Source: Ideonella sp. (GTDB lineage: Bacteria; Pseudomonadota; Gammaproteobacteria; Burkholderiales; Burkholderiaceae_C). Taken from it: a stretch of 64,000 nt of DNA. The stretch is from the NCBI GenBank assembly GCA_015075545.1, contig JABTUC010000008.1, forward strand, positions 1 to 64,000, in the 5' to 3' direction. The notes below the pieces were generated by a model that was given only the letters and a program-made list of their open reading frames with translations, made no database searches and was not told the origin of the DNA. The position numbers and the translations under genes are program-made. This document shows positions 43,556 through 50,967 of this stretch, one piece after another (the first letter of the stretch is position 1; the number at the start of each line of letters is the position of its first letter).

Positions 43556-43904
43556 GCGCCGCCGCCTCTCCCTCGAAGACGACTCCCCCGGGTCACTGTG
43601 GGCCGTTCTCGATCGGCCGGCCTTGCTTCAGTTCAAGTTCAGCCTGTCGGCAGGGCCGCCGCTGCCGGTGCTCACGGTGCACGCCGTCGGCGACCCGACG
43701 GCGTTCGTCGAGTTGGAGTCCGCGTTTCGCCGGCGCGCGCTGCCGCTTCCTGCCGCAATACCAGCCGGCACCGCTGGCGTCGCGCGTGCCGCCGCGCTGA
43801 CGGCGGCGCTGCAGCGAGGGATCAGCGACGCTCAGGCCCGGCGCGGGAGCCGGCGGCGCCCCAGGGCCTGGCGAGCGAGCCGTGCGCGCTCGGCGACCCG
43901 CATC
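43556..43904. other. 349-base region without a supported gene
   Basis: Between the AraC gene and the MaoC gene. The open frames here are long only because the DNA is GC-rich, and none has a credible product. It contains one copy of a 75-79-base direct repeat (43764-43842) whose other copy lies on the far side of the MaoC gene. No promoter can be fixed by eye. Confidence 0.6.
43764..43842. repeat. Direct repeat copy 1 flanking the MaoC gene
   Basis: This stretch shares most of its bases with 44376-44450, including the 20-base block CCGCTGGCGTCGCGCGTG and the CGACGCTCAGGCCCGGC end. The two copies bracket the MaoC gene; internally each contains GC-rich inverted segments that could act as terminators after the upstream gene. 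Confidence 0.7.
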
Positions 43905-44363
43905 TCACGCCGTGGGACGACGCAGGAAGAACTGCGTACCGATCATCGTCACCGGAATCTCGTCGCGTTGATTGAGCAGTTCCCAGCGCCAGCGCACGAT
44001 GCCGCGCTCGGGCCTGCTCGCCGAGGCGCGCGATTCGAGGACGCTGGCACGATAGCGCAGCGCGTCGCCCGCACGGACGGGGAGAGCCATGCGCCAATCC
44101 TCGATGCCAGGCGCACCGATGCACGAAGACTCGTTGAGATACGCGTCGCACATCATGCGCATCAGCATGCAGCCGCTGTGCCATCCCGACGCGATCAGAC
44201 CGCCGTAGGGGGTTTCCTTGGCCGCCACCGGGTCGACGTGATAGCGCTGCGGATCCCACTGCCGGGCGAAGTCCACGATCTCGTCGTGCGCGATCGTGCG
44301 CGGGCCGTGCTCGAACACCCGGCCTGCCGGGAAATCCTCCCAGTAGTAGCGGAAGCGGGTCAT
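43905..44363 (-). CDS. MaoC-family (R)-hydratase-like protein
   Basis: A 152-residue single hot-dog domain protein. The MaoC/hydratase motif is in FARQWDPQRYHVDPVAAKETPYGGLIASGWHS, with the conserved Asp and His of enoyl hydratases. Such proteins hydrate short enoyl-CoA; the substrate here is not known. The start at 44363 has a GGAGG site. It follows the DUF302 gene and is bracketed by two direct-repeat copies. Its link to the sulfur genes is by position only. Confidence 0.85.
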   Translation of the reverse strand: MTRFRYYWEDFPAGRVFEHGPRTIAHDEIVDFARQWDPQRYHVDPVAAKETPYGGLIASGWHSGCMLMRMMCDAYLNESSCIGAPGIEDWRMALPVRAGDALRYRASVLESRASASRPERGIVRWRWELLNQRDEIPVTMIGTQFFLRRPTA

Positions 44364-44375
44364 TTCCTTCCTCCT

Positions 44376-44450
44376 GCCGGCGCCGCTGGCGTCGCGCGTG
44401 GTGCCGCGCTGGCGGCGGCGCGGCAGCGGAAGCCGACGCTCAGGCCCGGC
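44376..44450. repeat. Direct repeat copy 2, between MaoC and DUF302 genes
   Basis: Counterpart of 43764-43842. It contains the DUF302 stop codon at 44440-44442 at one end and runs to just before the MaoC ribosome site at the other. Confidence 0.7.
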
Positions 44451-44850
44451 TCGGCGATGTCCCACCGAGTGCGCTGCAAGCACGCCTCAGCCGCGACTCG
44501 GCCTCGTCGGCAACCACCTTGACCTCGGGCTTGCCGACCAGGCCGACCATGGTCTGCGGATCGAGAAAGCCGACCACGACGCGGCCGGGCGCCTCCTCGC
44601 GAACGATCACGTTGCACGGCAGCAGCAGGCCGATGTCGGGCTCGCTCTGTAGCGCCTGATGGGCCAGCGGCGGGTTGCACGCGCCGAGGATGCGATACGG
44701 CGGCCTGTCGGCCCCGAGCTTCTCCTTCATCGCGCGCTGGACGTCGATGTCGCTCAGCACGCCGAAGCCCTCGGCCTTGAGCGCCGCCGTCGTCTTCTCG
44801 ATCGCCTCGTCGAACGACAGGCCGTTGAGCGTGGTGGTGAATCCGTACAT
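44440..44850 (-). CDS. DUF302-domain protein
   Basis: A 136-residue soluble protein of the DUF302 family: YGFTTTLNGLSFDEAIEKTTAALKAEGFGVLSDIDV, LGADRPPYRILGACNPPLAHQAL, LLPCNVIVRE, DPQTMV. No signal peptide; members are small and often found near sulfur or metal genes. The two Cys (GACNP and LLPCN) are the family norm. It lies in the same-strand row with DsrE2 and TusA, so a role in sulfur handling is inferred from position only. Confidence 0.88.
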   Translation of the reverse strand: MYGFTTTLNGLSFDEAIEKTTAALKAEGFGVLSDIDVQRAMKEKLGADRPPYRILGACNPPLAHQALQSEPDIGLLLPCNVIVREEAPGRVVVGFLDPQTMVGLVGKPEVKVVADEAESRLRRACSALGGTSPSRA

Positions 44851-45075
44851 GGAAGACCTCGCGAAATCCGTAGCGACCGCTTGTGCGCGGCCGGTCAGCG
44901 GCCTCGCGACTCGCGGGCGCCGCAGCGCCAGTGTCGCGCGCCTCGGCCGATCACGCAGCGTCGACGAGAAGTCACCGCACCTCGAGGGCGGGCAAGCGGC
45001 GCGCCGTCGGCGCTCCGCCTCGATGCGCCCGACACGCTGCCGGCACGCGGGCCGCGAACCGAAGCCGACCCGGCA

Positions 45076-45546
45076 TCAGATGAACAGGCAGACGTCGGTG
45101 TCGCCCGCGAACGCCAGGAAGGTGGCCGCGCCGCCGAAGTCGATGCCGTCGATGAAGTCTTCCTTCTTGAACTCGAACAGGTCGACGGTCATCTGGCAGG
45201 CGATGAACTTGACGCCGGCCTCGAGGCACAGCTCGCGCAGCTCGGTCAGCGAGGCGACGCCCTTCTTCTTCATCTTGTCCTTCATCATCATCGTGGCCAT
45301 CGACTCCATGCCAGGCAGGATCGACACCACCACCGGCATCGGCACCGGCATCGGCATCGCCGGGTTGGCCAGCGGGCTGATCTTGATGCCGCTCAGGTCC
45401 TTGCGCAGCAACTGCAGGCCGTAGAAGGTGAAGAACACCTGCACGTCCCAGCCCATCGCGGCGGCCGTCGACGACAGGATCAGCGGTGGGTACGCCATGT
45501 CGAGCGCGCCCTTGGTGGCGATGATCGCCATCTTCTTTGCAGCCAT
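45076..45546 (-). CDS. DsrE-family protein (DsrE2 type)
   Basis: A 156-residue DsrE/DsrF-superfamily sulfur carrier. Marks are KMAIIATKGALDMAYPPLILSSTAAAMGWDVQVFFTFYG, a Met-rich middle (MPMPVPMPVVVSILPGMESMATMMM), and the single Cys in FIACQMTVDLF, which is the probable persulfide site; the Met-rich turn and the GMES motif fit DsrE2, usually paired with TusA. The start has a strong GGAGGAG site. TusA lies 31 bases upstream on the same strand. Confidence 0.9.
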   Translation of the reverse strand: MAAKKMAIIATKGALDMAYPPLILSSTAAAMGWDVQVFFTFYGLQLLRKDLSGIKISPLANPAMPMPVPMPVVVSILPGMESMATMMMKDKMKKKGVASLTELRELCLEAGVKFIACQMTVDLFEFKKEDFIDGIDFGGAATFLAFAGDTDVCLFI

Positions 45547-45577
45547 GGTTTCTCCTCCAGTCTGGCGCAGCAGGCTC

Positions 45578-45805
45578 TCAGGCCTTGCGGATCATGAACA
45601 CGTACTTCTTGTTCTCGGTGGTCGACGACAGCAGCGTATGGCCGGTCTGCTCGGTGAACGCCTGCATGTCGCCCACCGAACCGGGGTCGGTGGCGACAAC
45701 GCGCAGCACCTGGCCCGAGGCCATGTCGGCCAGCGCCTTCTTGGTCTTGACGACCGGCAGCGGGCACGACAGACCCGATGCATCGAACTCCTTGTCATAG
45801 CTCAT
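45578..45805 (-). CDS. TusA-family sulfur carrier
   Basis: A 75-residue sulfur-relay protein with the active CPxP site in GLSCPLPVVKTKKAL, plus LRVVATDPGSVGDMQAFTEQTG. TusA accepts sulfane sulfur on its single Cys and passes it to DsrE-type partners and, in sulfur oxidisers, to sulfite-generating enzymes. It is followed at 31 bases by the DsrE2-type gene, the normal TusA-DsrE2 pair of lithotrophs. A possible regulatory repeat lies upstream. Confidence 0.94.
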   Translation of the reverse strand: MSYDKEFDASGLSCPLPVVKTKKALADMASGQVLRVVATDPGSVGDMQAFTEQTGHTLLSSTTENKKYVFMIRKA

Positions 45806-45864
45806 CTGTGTTCTCCGTCGGCCTGCGCGGCCGCTGGGTGCAGGCGGCGCGCCGCCGATTACGG

Positions 45865-45922
45865 GGTAGCCCTGCGGGGGCGTCTACTACCGCTAAGGAT
45901 GATGCACGGTAGCCCATGTGGG
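45865..45922 (-). promoter_or_regulatory. Repeated GGTAGCCC element upstream of tusA
   Basis: GGTAGCCCTGCGGGG (45865-45879) and GGTAGCCCATGTGGG (45908-45922) are two similar 15-base sequences 43 bases apart in the 165-base gap between FadL and TusA genes. Two such boxes ahead of a gene look like a dimeric regulator site; the protein is unknown. Confidence 0.35.
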
Positions 45923-45970
45923 TAGTGCGCAAGCGGCGCGCCGCGCGCGAGGCGTCGCACGGCGCTCGCA

Positions 45971-47266
45971 TCAGAACTTGTGGCCCCATGCCATGCCGAT
46001 CTGCGACTGGCGCATGCGGATGGTCTCGTTGCCGCCCGCGCCGGCGCCGAGCACCGCGTTGAAGAGCGAACTGCCGGTCACGCTCTGCCGCGGCGCAAAC
46101 ATCAGCGCGCCGGTCAGTTCGTTGTCCTTGCTCAGGGCGACGGTGAAGCCCGCGGTGTAGTGGTCCTTCATCACCCCGGGCGCCAGGATGTTGAAGCTTA
46201 CGTCGGCCGGCTCGATCGGGTTGCCGCCGCGGTTGTAGCCGACGCGCACGGTCCAGGCGTCGCTGGCGCGCCAGGCGACGCCGACCTTGAAGACGTCGAT
46301 GTTCTTCCAGCCGAACCCCGGGCCGTTGGCGGCGCCCAGCGGCGCAGCCGCCGAACTCGGGTTGCCGACCGACGGCACGCCGGCGTACTTGATGCGGCCG
46401 TAGTCGATCGCCACGGTCCATGCCGGGTTCGGCGTGATGGCCACGCCGACGCTGTAGTGCTCGGGGATGTCGAAGTCGCCGGCGCCCGCGAACAGGCCCT
46501 TGTACTTGTCGAAGCGGCTCATGTTCATCTTCGGCGCGTAGGCCGCGCCGATCGCGAACTGCTCGCTCAGGCGACCCTGGTACCCCAGGCGCACGCCGAC
46601 GCCGGTGGAGGAGTCGTAGCCGTTGTCGGTGACGCTGCCCGGCGCGCCGGTGAACGGCGGGAAGCCCGGTGCATTGTCGAACGCCTGCAGGCCGCGCATC
46701 TTGAAGCGCTGGTAGCCCAGCAGCAGCGCCAGACCGACGGCATGCTGCTCGTTGATCTTGTAGGCCAGCGTCGGCGCGACGACCAACTGCGACAGGTCGA
46801 CCCCGAGCGTACCGCTGCCGCACAGCATGTTGGCCGGCCCGGCACCGCAGTTGAAATTGCCCTGCGGGTACGAGGTGTTCATGCCGCCATTGCCGTACAC
46901 GGTGAGGCCCAGCGACAGGTTGCTGCCCAGCATGCGGTTGTAGCCGAACTCCGGCACCAGGAACACGTTGCTGTCGCTCTCGACCTTGCCGTTGAGCGTG
47001 GGGAAGCCCGCGCCGCTGCGCTCGGCGTCGCGCTGCGGCATGAACAGGTCGGCGCCGACGTCGATGCGCGAGCCGACGAACACCATCGACGCCGGGTTGG
47101 TGGCGCCGCCCAGGCTGTCTTGCGCCATCGCGGTCGATGCGCCGCCCATGCCCTTGGCTTTCATGCCGTAGCCGTGCGGAAAGTAGCCGTTGGTCGCCAG
47201 CGCCGAGCCGGCCACGCAGGCCGCGGCCAGCGGCAGCAAGCGAAGAAGCGATCTCGAGCGTGTCAT
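45971..47266 (-). CDS. FadL/OmpP1-family outer membrane transport protein
   Basis: A 431-residue outer-membrane barrel for hydrophobic substrates. The signal is LLPLAAACVAGSALA, and the mature N-terminal plug has TNGYFPHGYGMKAKGMGGASTAMAQDSLGGATNPASM, the clear FadL NPA region. Strands such as GVRLGYQGRLSEQFAIGAAYAPKM and AWRASDAWTVRVGYNRGGNPIEP follow, ending in GMAWGHKF. In sulfur-oxidising bacteria FadL-like porins sit beside sulfur genes and are proposed to admit elemental or polymeric sulfur; that function is inference here. Confidence 0.92.
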   Translation of the reverse strand: MTRSRSLLRLLPLAAACVAGSALATNGYFPHGYGMKAKGMGGASTAMAQDSLGGATNPASMVFVGSRIDVGADLFMPQRDAERSGAGFPTLNGKVESDSNVFLVPEFGYNRMLGSNLSLGLTVYGNGGMNTSYPQGNFNCGAGPANMLCGSGTLGVDLSQLVVAPTLAYKINEQHAVGLALLLGYQRFKMRGLQAFDNAPGFPPFTGAPGSVTDNGYDSSTGVGVRLGYQGRLSEQFAIGAAYAPKMNMSRFDKYKGLFAGAGDFDIPEHYSVGVAITPNPAWTVAIDYGRIKYAGVPSVGNPSSAAAPLGAANGPGFGWKNIDVFKVGVAWRASDAWTVRVGYNRGGNPIEPADVSFNILAPGVMKDHYTAGFTVALSKDNELTGALMFAPRQSVTGSSLFNAVLGAGAGGNETIRMRQSQIGMAWGHKF

Positions 47267-47336
47267 CGTCTGTCTCCTTGATCAGGCGTTTGGTTGCCGG
47301 TCGATCCGGTGGTGGTGGTGGATGCGCGCCGGCCGC

Positions 47337-47963
47337 TCACCAGCGCGCGAGAACGCGCCCGTTGGCGATGCTGCTCTCCCACTGGGTGAGCGGGCGGTCG
47401 CCGCGGGCGATGCAGCGGCCGCTGCGCACGTCGAACACCCACTGGTGCTTGGGGCAGGTGAGCGTCGTGCCTTGCAGCGCGAGTTGCGTGATGTCGGTGC
47501 CTTGATGCGGGCAGCGGCTGTCGAACACCTTCCAGCCGTCGTCGCCGTGGTGAACGAACAGGCCGCGGCCGTCGCAATCGACGCGCGCGATGCCGCCGGG
47601 CGCCAGGTCGGCCTCGGCCATCACGTCGTGCCACGCACCCTCGGCGCCGAGCGCAGCGGGTTGGAACTGCGGCAGATCCATCGCCAGGATGATGTCCACC
47701 GCCCACACGATCTTGGCCAGCCCGAGCGCCGGAAACGCCATCAGCAGCGCATCGAGGATCTCGGCGGCGCTGCAGCCTTCGTGCAGCGCACGGCCGAGAT
47801 ACTGGCGAAAGCCGCGCTCGGTGCGCGAATGCACCTTGGTGATCAGCGAGATCAGCGCGCGCGTCTTCGGGTCGAGGTGCTTGCCGCTGTCCTTCAGGAA
47901 CGCGAAGTAGTGGCCCATCGCCTCGGGGCGGGCCTTGACGAGGAAGCTCAGGGCATCGCTCAT
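47337..47963 (-). CDS. Fusion of carboxymuconolactone-decarboxylase-like and Rieske [2Fe-2S] domains
   Basis: A 208-residue protein. Residues about 1-95 are an AhpD/carboxymuconolactone-decarboxylase helical core (ALISLITKVHSRTERGFRQYL, HEGCSAAEILDALLMAFPALG) but with a single Cys where AhpD has CXXC. Residues about 105-208 are a Rieske ferredoxin: RCPHQGTDITQLALQG and TCPKHQWVFDVRSGRC, giving the CXH...CXXH cluster ligands. No signal peptide. The row SafE-like exporter, small membrane protein, this protein, FadL is all minus strand. Function unknown; a redox partner of a neighbouring enzyme is the natural guess. Confidence 0.88.
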   Translation of the reverse strand: MSDALSFLVKARPEAMGHYFAFLKDSGKHLDPKTRALISLITKVHSRTERGFRQYLGRALHEGCSAAEILDALLMAFPALGLAKIVWAVDIILAMDLPQFQPAALGAEGAWHDVMAEADLAPGGIARVDCDGRGLFVHHGDDGWKVFDSRCPHQGTDITQLALQGTTLTCPKHQWVFDVRSGRCIARGDRPLTQWESSIANGRVLARW

Positions 47964-48000
47964 GGTCGTTCGCTCCCGGCACCGATGACGCGCCGCGCCT

Positions 48001-48423
48001 TCAGTGTGCTGCTGCCAGCCCCGAGGCGGCCAGCACGATGACCGCCACCTCGGCCAGGCACACCGCGGCGAACGCACGCTCGCCGCGCGCCAGGTAGATC
48101 GGCAGCAGCGCGAGCAGGCACCACGCCGAGGTGCCGGCCAGGATCGCGATGCCCAGCAGGCCGGCGATGTCGCCGCGGTGCAGCAGCGCTACCCAGCCCC
48201 AGCCGGCGGGCGACTCGCTCAGCTCGAGAAAACGTCCCACCGGGTGCACCCACAGCTCGGGCAGGCGCGACACCGGCACGTGCGACTCGGCCAGGCCGAA
48301 CACATAGGCCGCGAAGGCGAGCAGCAGCACCGTCATGCCAACGCGCGTGCTCCACTCGAGCCAGCGCGCGTAGCGCAACTGCTCGGGCGGCTGCATCGAC
48401 GCTGACGGCTCGTTCACGGCCAT
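48001..48423 (-). CDS. DUF-type three-helix membrane protein next to TauE/SafE
   Basis: A 140-residue membrane protein with about three helices (VGMTVLLLAFAAYVFGLAES, IAGLLGIAILAGTSAWCLLA, FAAVCLAEVAVIVLAASG). A cytosolic N-terminus (MAVNEPSASMQPPEQLRYARWLEWST) resembles the small DUF1634-like or YeeE/YedE-associated proteins that accompany TauE/SafE transporters. It overlaps the exporter gene by 10 bases and therefore is probably its translationally coupled subunit. I do not recognise a named family. Confidence 0.75.
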   Translation of the reverse strand: MAVNEPSASMQPPEQLRYARWLEWSTRVGMTVLLLAFAAYVFGLAESHVPVSRLPELWVHPVGRFLELSESPAGWGWVALLHRGDIAGLLGIAILAGTSAWCLLALLPIYLARGERAFAAVCLAEVAVIVLAASGLAAAH

Positions 48424-49349
48424 ACGCCGGTGCCCTTGAGCAATGCGCGCACGCCGGCGAACACCAGCACGGCGATGACCAGGCGCCGCACCGTCGCCGC
48501 GGCAAAGGTGTGCAGCAGGCGCGCGCCGATGCGCGCGCCGAGCATCATGCCGATCACCGACGGCACGGCGATCATCGGCAGCACCGCGCCCTGGTTCAGG
48601 TAGACCCACGCCGCCGACGAATCCACCAGCGACAGCACCACGCCCGAGGTGCCGGCGGCAACCTTGAGCGGCGCGCCCATCAGCAGGTTCAGCGCCGGCA
48701 CGTTGGCCCAGCCGGCGCCGAGCCCGAACATGCCGGCCAGCACGCCGATGGCGGTGAAGCACAGCAGCCCGGCGGGCGTGCGGTGCACCCGCCAGGCGTG
48801 CACGCGCTGCGTCGCGCCGTCGACGAACACACCGTTGAGCGCCAGCGCCTGCGAGAGCCGGCCGGGCCGCTCGACGAGCGGGAACTCCGACCGCCTGGAG
48901 ACGAACATCAGCGCCACGATGCCCAGCACCACGATGCCCAGCAGCACCTGCACGAGGTGTGCCGGCATCGCCAGACCGGCCAGTGCGCCGACGATCGACG
49001 AGGCCGATGCCAGCACCGCCAGCGGCAGCGCCAGGCGCAGGCTGCCCAGCCCGCTGCGCAGCAGCATCGGCCCGGCCGCCAGCGCGCTGGCCAGCGCCAC
49101 CAGCAGCCCGGCACCGCGAACGAAATCGAGGTGGAACGGAAAGAAGCCGCCGACGATCGGCACGAACAGCGTGCCGCCGCCGATGCCCGCGGGGACGGCG
49201 ACGATGCCGATGACGAAGCAGATCGCGCACAGGCCGAGCGGCCACACCCACCACGGCGCCGCGCTCGCACCCGCCGGGCCCGCGGCGTGCGCCGACGCCG
49301 ACGACAGCACCAGGGCCGAGATCACGAGGGCGGCGGCGCGGCGGTGCAT
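48414..49349 (-). CDS. TauE/SafE-family sulfite/sulfonate exporter
   Basis: A 311-residue inner-membrane protein of the TSUP (DUF81) family. About eight helices are visible, preceded by a possible signal/first helix (LVISALVLSSASAHA). The two repeat motifs are VPAGIGGGTLFVPIVGGFFPFHLDFVRG and ALAGMFGLGAGWANVPALNLLMGAP. Such proteins are thought to export sulfite or organosulfonates; placement between the sat/apr block and TusA/DsrE supports sulfite, but this is inference. Confidence 0.9.
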   Translation of the reverse strand: MHRRAAALVISALVLSSASAHAAGPAGASAAPWWVWPLGLCAICFVIGIVAVPAGIGGGTLFVPIVGGFFPFHLDFVRGAGLLVALASALAAGPMLLRSGLGSLRLALPLAVLASASSIVGALAGLAMPAHLVQVLLGIVVLGIVALMFVSRRSEFPLVERPGRLSQALALNGVFVDGATQRVHAWRVHRTPAGLLCFTAIGVLAGMFGLGAGWANVPALNLLMGAPLKVAAGTSGVVLSLVDSSAAWVYLNQGAVLPMIAVPSVIGMMLGARIGARLLHTFAAATVRRLVIAVLVFAGVRALLKGTGVWP

Positions 49350-49475
49350 GGGCTATCGGGCCGCGCCCGGCCGGCACCGCGCCTTATGGCTGACCGGAAT
49401 TTCGATATGAAAAGGCAGTCGTGGCGCCGGTGCGGACCGCTGGCGAGAATCGCGCTGCGACGCCGCGCCACCGCC

Positions 49476-49865
49476 ATGGAACACCTTCACCCCACGCAGG
49501 CCAGCGACGCCCTGCAGGCCAACCCCCACATCCTGCTGATCGACTGCCGCACCGAGGTCGAGCACTACTATGTCGGCCACCCGGTCAACGCCGTCAACAT
49601 CGAGTGGCATACCGGGCCCGATTTCGAGGTCAACCCGCAGTTCGCCGAGCAGGTGCTGCGGCTGGCCGGCCGCAAGGACCGCCCGCTGATCCTGATCTGC
49701 CGCAGCGGCAAGCGCTCGGTCGACGCCGCGCTCGAGCTGGAGAAGCACGGGTTCTCCAACGTCGCCAACGTGCTCGAAGGCTTCGAGGGCGACCTCGACG
49801 CCCATCACCACCGCGGCAAGCTCGGCGGCTGGCGCAAGCACGGCCTGCCCTGGCGGCAGATGTAG
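49476..49865 (+). CDS. Rhodanese-domain protein
   Basis: A 129-residue single-domain sulfurtransferase with the active loop in ILICRSGKRSVDAAL (Cys near 86), preceded by ILLIDCRTEVEHYYVGHPVNAVNI and followed by NVLEGFEGDLDAHHHRGKLGGWRKHGLPW. The ATG at 49476 matches cytoplasmic homologues; an in-frame ATG at 49407 would add 23 basic residues. Likely gives or takes sulfane sulfur for the TusA relay. It is divergent from the TauE/SafE gene and convergent with the short gene at 49877. Confidence 0.9.
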   Translation: MEHLHPTQASDALQANPHILLIDCRTEVEHYYVGHPVNAVNIEWHTGPDFEVNPQFAEQVLRLAGRKDRPLILICRSGKRSVDAALELEKHGFSNVANVLEGFEGDLDAHHHRGKLGGWRKHGLPWRQM

Positions 49866-49876
49866 CGACGGCACGG

Positions 49877-50038
49877 CTACGGCTTCTTCGGCGTCTGGTA
49901 TCGGGCTTCCTTCTGGAACGGCTTCCAGACGGTTTCGAAGCCGACGAAGCCCTTTTCGTTGGGCGCCATCTGCCGCGTGGTCACGAAGCGCGTGACGCCG
50001 TCGGGTGTCTTGGCGGGGGCTGGTTTCGGTTCGCTCAT
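49877..50038 (-). CDS. Small conserved-looking protein at the end of the apr unit
   Basis: A 53-residue cytoplasmic protein (MSEPKPAPAKTPDGVTRF, QMAPNEKGFVGFETVWKPFQKEARYQTPKKP). It has no known domain, a Lys/Pro-rich composition and an aromatic C-terminal half. An AGGAGA ribosome site precedes its ATG, and it lies 53 bases after the FKBP gene in the same row as aprA. The real coding nature is supported by position and ribosome site only. Confidence 0.55.
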   Translation of the reverse strand: MSEPKPAPAKTPDGVTRFVTTRQMAPNEKGFVGFETVWKPFQKEARYQTPKKP

Positions 50039-50091
50039 GAGTCTCCTCTCTTGAAGGTGAGCTTCGAGTCGTCCTCGTAACGCCGCGCCGC

Positions 50092-50613
50092 TCAGATCGG
50101 CCGCAGGCGCGACGGCGCGACATCGACGCCTGCAGGGGCAGTCGATCCGCCCACGGCCGTCTCTGCGGCGGTCGCCTCGCGCACGCTCAGGACCTCGAGC
50201 GTGAAGACGACCACCCTGCCGGAGAGCGGGTTGTTGCCATCGACCGTCAGCCACTCGTCGTCGAGGTGCGTCACGAGGAAGCTGCGCGTCTGACCGCGAT
50301 CGTTCTCCATCAGGATCGAGGTGCCGACCTGCCGGTACGCCTCGGGGACGTTCTCGATGTGGTCGGTGAAGACCAGCGATTCGTCCCTGGGGCCGAAGAT
50401 CTGCCCGCCGTCGATCTCCACCTCGATCACGTCGCCGGCCGACCTGCCCTCGAGCTGCCGGTGCACCGAAGGGGCCAGGATCTCGTTGTGGCCGTGCACG
50501 TAGCCCAGCGGGAACTCGACCCGGGTGAGCACATGCCCCAGCTTCTTGTCGGTCACCTTGTAGGTCAGCTCGACGAACTTGCCGGCGCGGACGACTTCGT
50601 TCATGTCATCCAT
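50092..50613 (-). CDS. FKBP-type peptidyl-prolyl isomerase (SlyD-like)
   Basis: A 173-residue SlyD-type protein: FVELTYKVTDKKLGHVLTRVEFPLGYVHGHNEILAPSVHRQLEG and GDVIEVEIDGGQIFGPRDESLVFT, followed by the insert-in-flap region and VDGNNPLSGRVVVFTLEVLSV. Its C-terminal His-rich tail of SlyD is replaced by an Ala/Pro-rich one. It begins 3 bases after the 116-residue gene next to aprA, so it is likely a folding helper made with APS reductase; a metal role is not supported because the His tail is absent. Confidence 0.88.
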   Translation of the reverse strand: MDDMNEVVRAGKFVELTYKVTDKKLGHVLTRVEFPLGYVHGHNEILAPSVHRQLEGRSAGDVIEVEIDGGQIFGPRDESLVFTDHIENVPEAYRQVGTSILMENDRGQTRSFLVTHLDDEWLTVDGNNPLSGRVVVFTLEVLSVREATAAETAVGGSTAPAGVDVAPSRLRPI

Positions 50614-50616
50614 CGC

Positions 50617-50967
50617 TCAGAAGATCGAGGCACCGAAGATGCGGACCTTCCCGTCCTCGTAGCCGAGGACGAGCCGGCCGAGCCATTCGCCCGGCTTCTT
50701 GGTGCTGCGCTGGCGGTACACGACGGTGACGTGCTCGCCGCGGCGGATGATGCCCAGCGTGTCGACGTCGGCCGACAGGCTTCTGGCCAGCTCGCTGTTG
50801 GCGAACTGATGGCCGGCGACCACCTGGTCGACCGCGCGCGCCATCGAGGCGGAGAAATTCTTCGCGAACTCGCCGTAGCTGCCGCTGTTCGAGGCCTCGA
50901 GGAGATCGCGCCACAGCGGCCTGGCGATGGCCAGGATCTCCTCGTCGGTTTTCTCGGTGATGTTCAC
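50617..50967 (-). CDS. Hypothetical protein coupled to aprA
   Basis: A 116-residue soluble protein with the look of an NTF2/SnoaL-like small domain (LLEASNSGSYGEFAKNFSASMARAVDQ, HVTVVYRQRSTKKPGEWLGRLVLGYEDGKVRIFGASIF). The start is GTG at 50967 and overlaps the aprA stop codon (GTGA), so it is translated with APS reductase. I do not recognise it as a named family. Given the operon it may support Apr maturation or electron transfer; that is inference. Confidence 0.75.
   Translation of the reverse strand: MNITEKTDEEILAIARPLWRDLLEASNSGSYGEFAKNFSASMARAVDQVVAGHQFANSELARSLSADVDTLGIIRRGEHVTVVYRQRSTKKPGEWLGRLVLGYEDGKVRIFGASIF

Noticed and set aside
43182-44522. A long plus-strand frame through AraC, the gap and MaoC
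   Set aside because: It runs opposite two well-supported minus-strand genes and lacks any domain; the segment in the gap (about 43556-43800) looks slightly protein-like but has no ribosome site or homology mark that I can point to.
45971-47266. FadL-type gene as a fatty-acid transporter
   Set aside because: The family fits, but the neighbourhood is all sulfur or redox genes, so I do not assign fatty acid uptake; sulfur import is only a suggestion.
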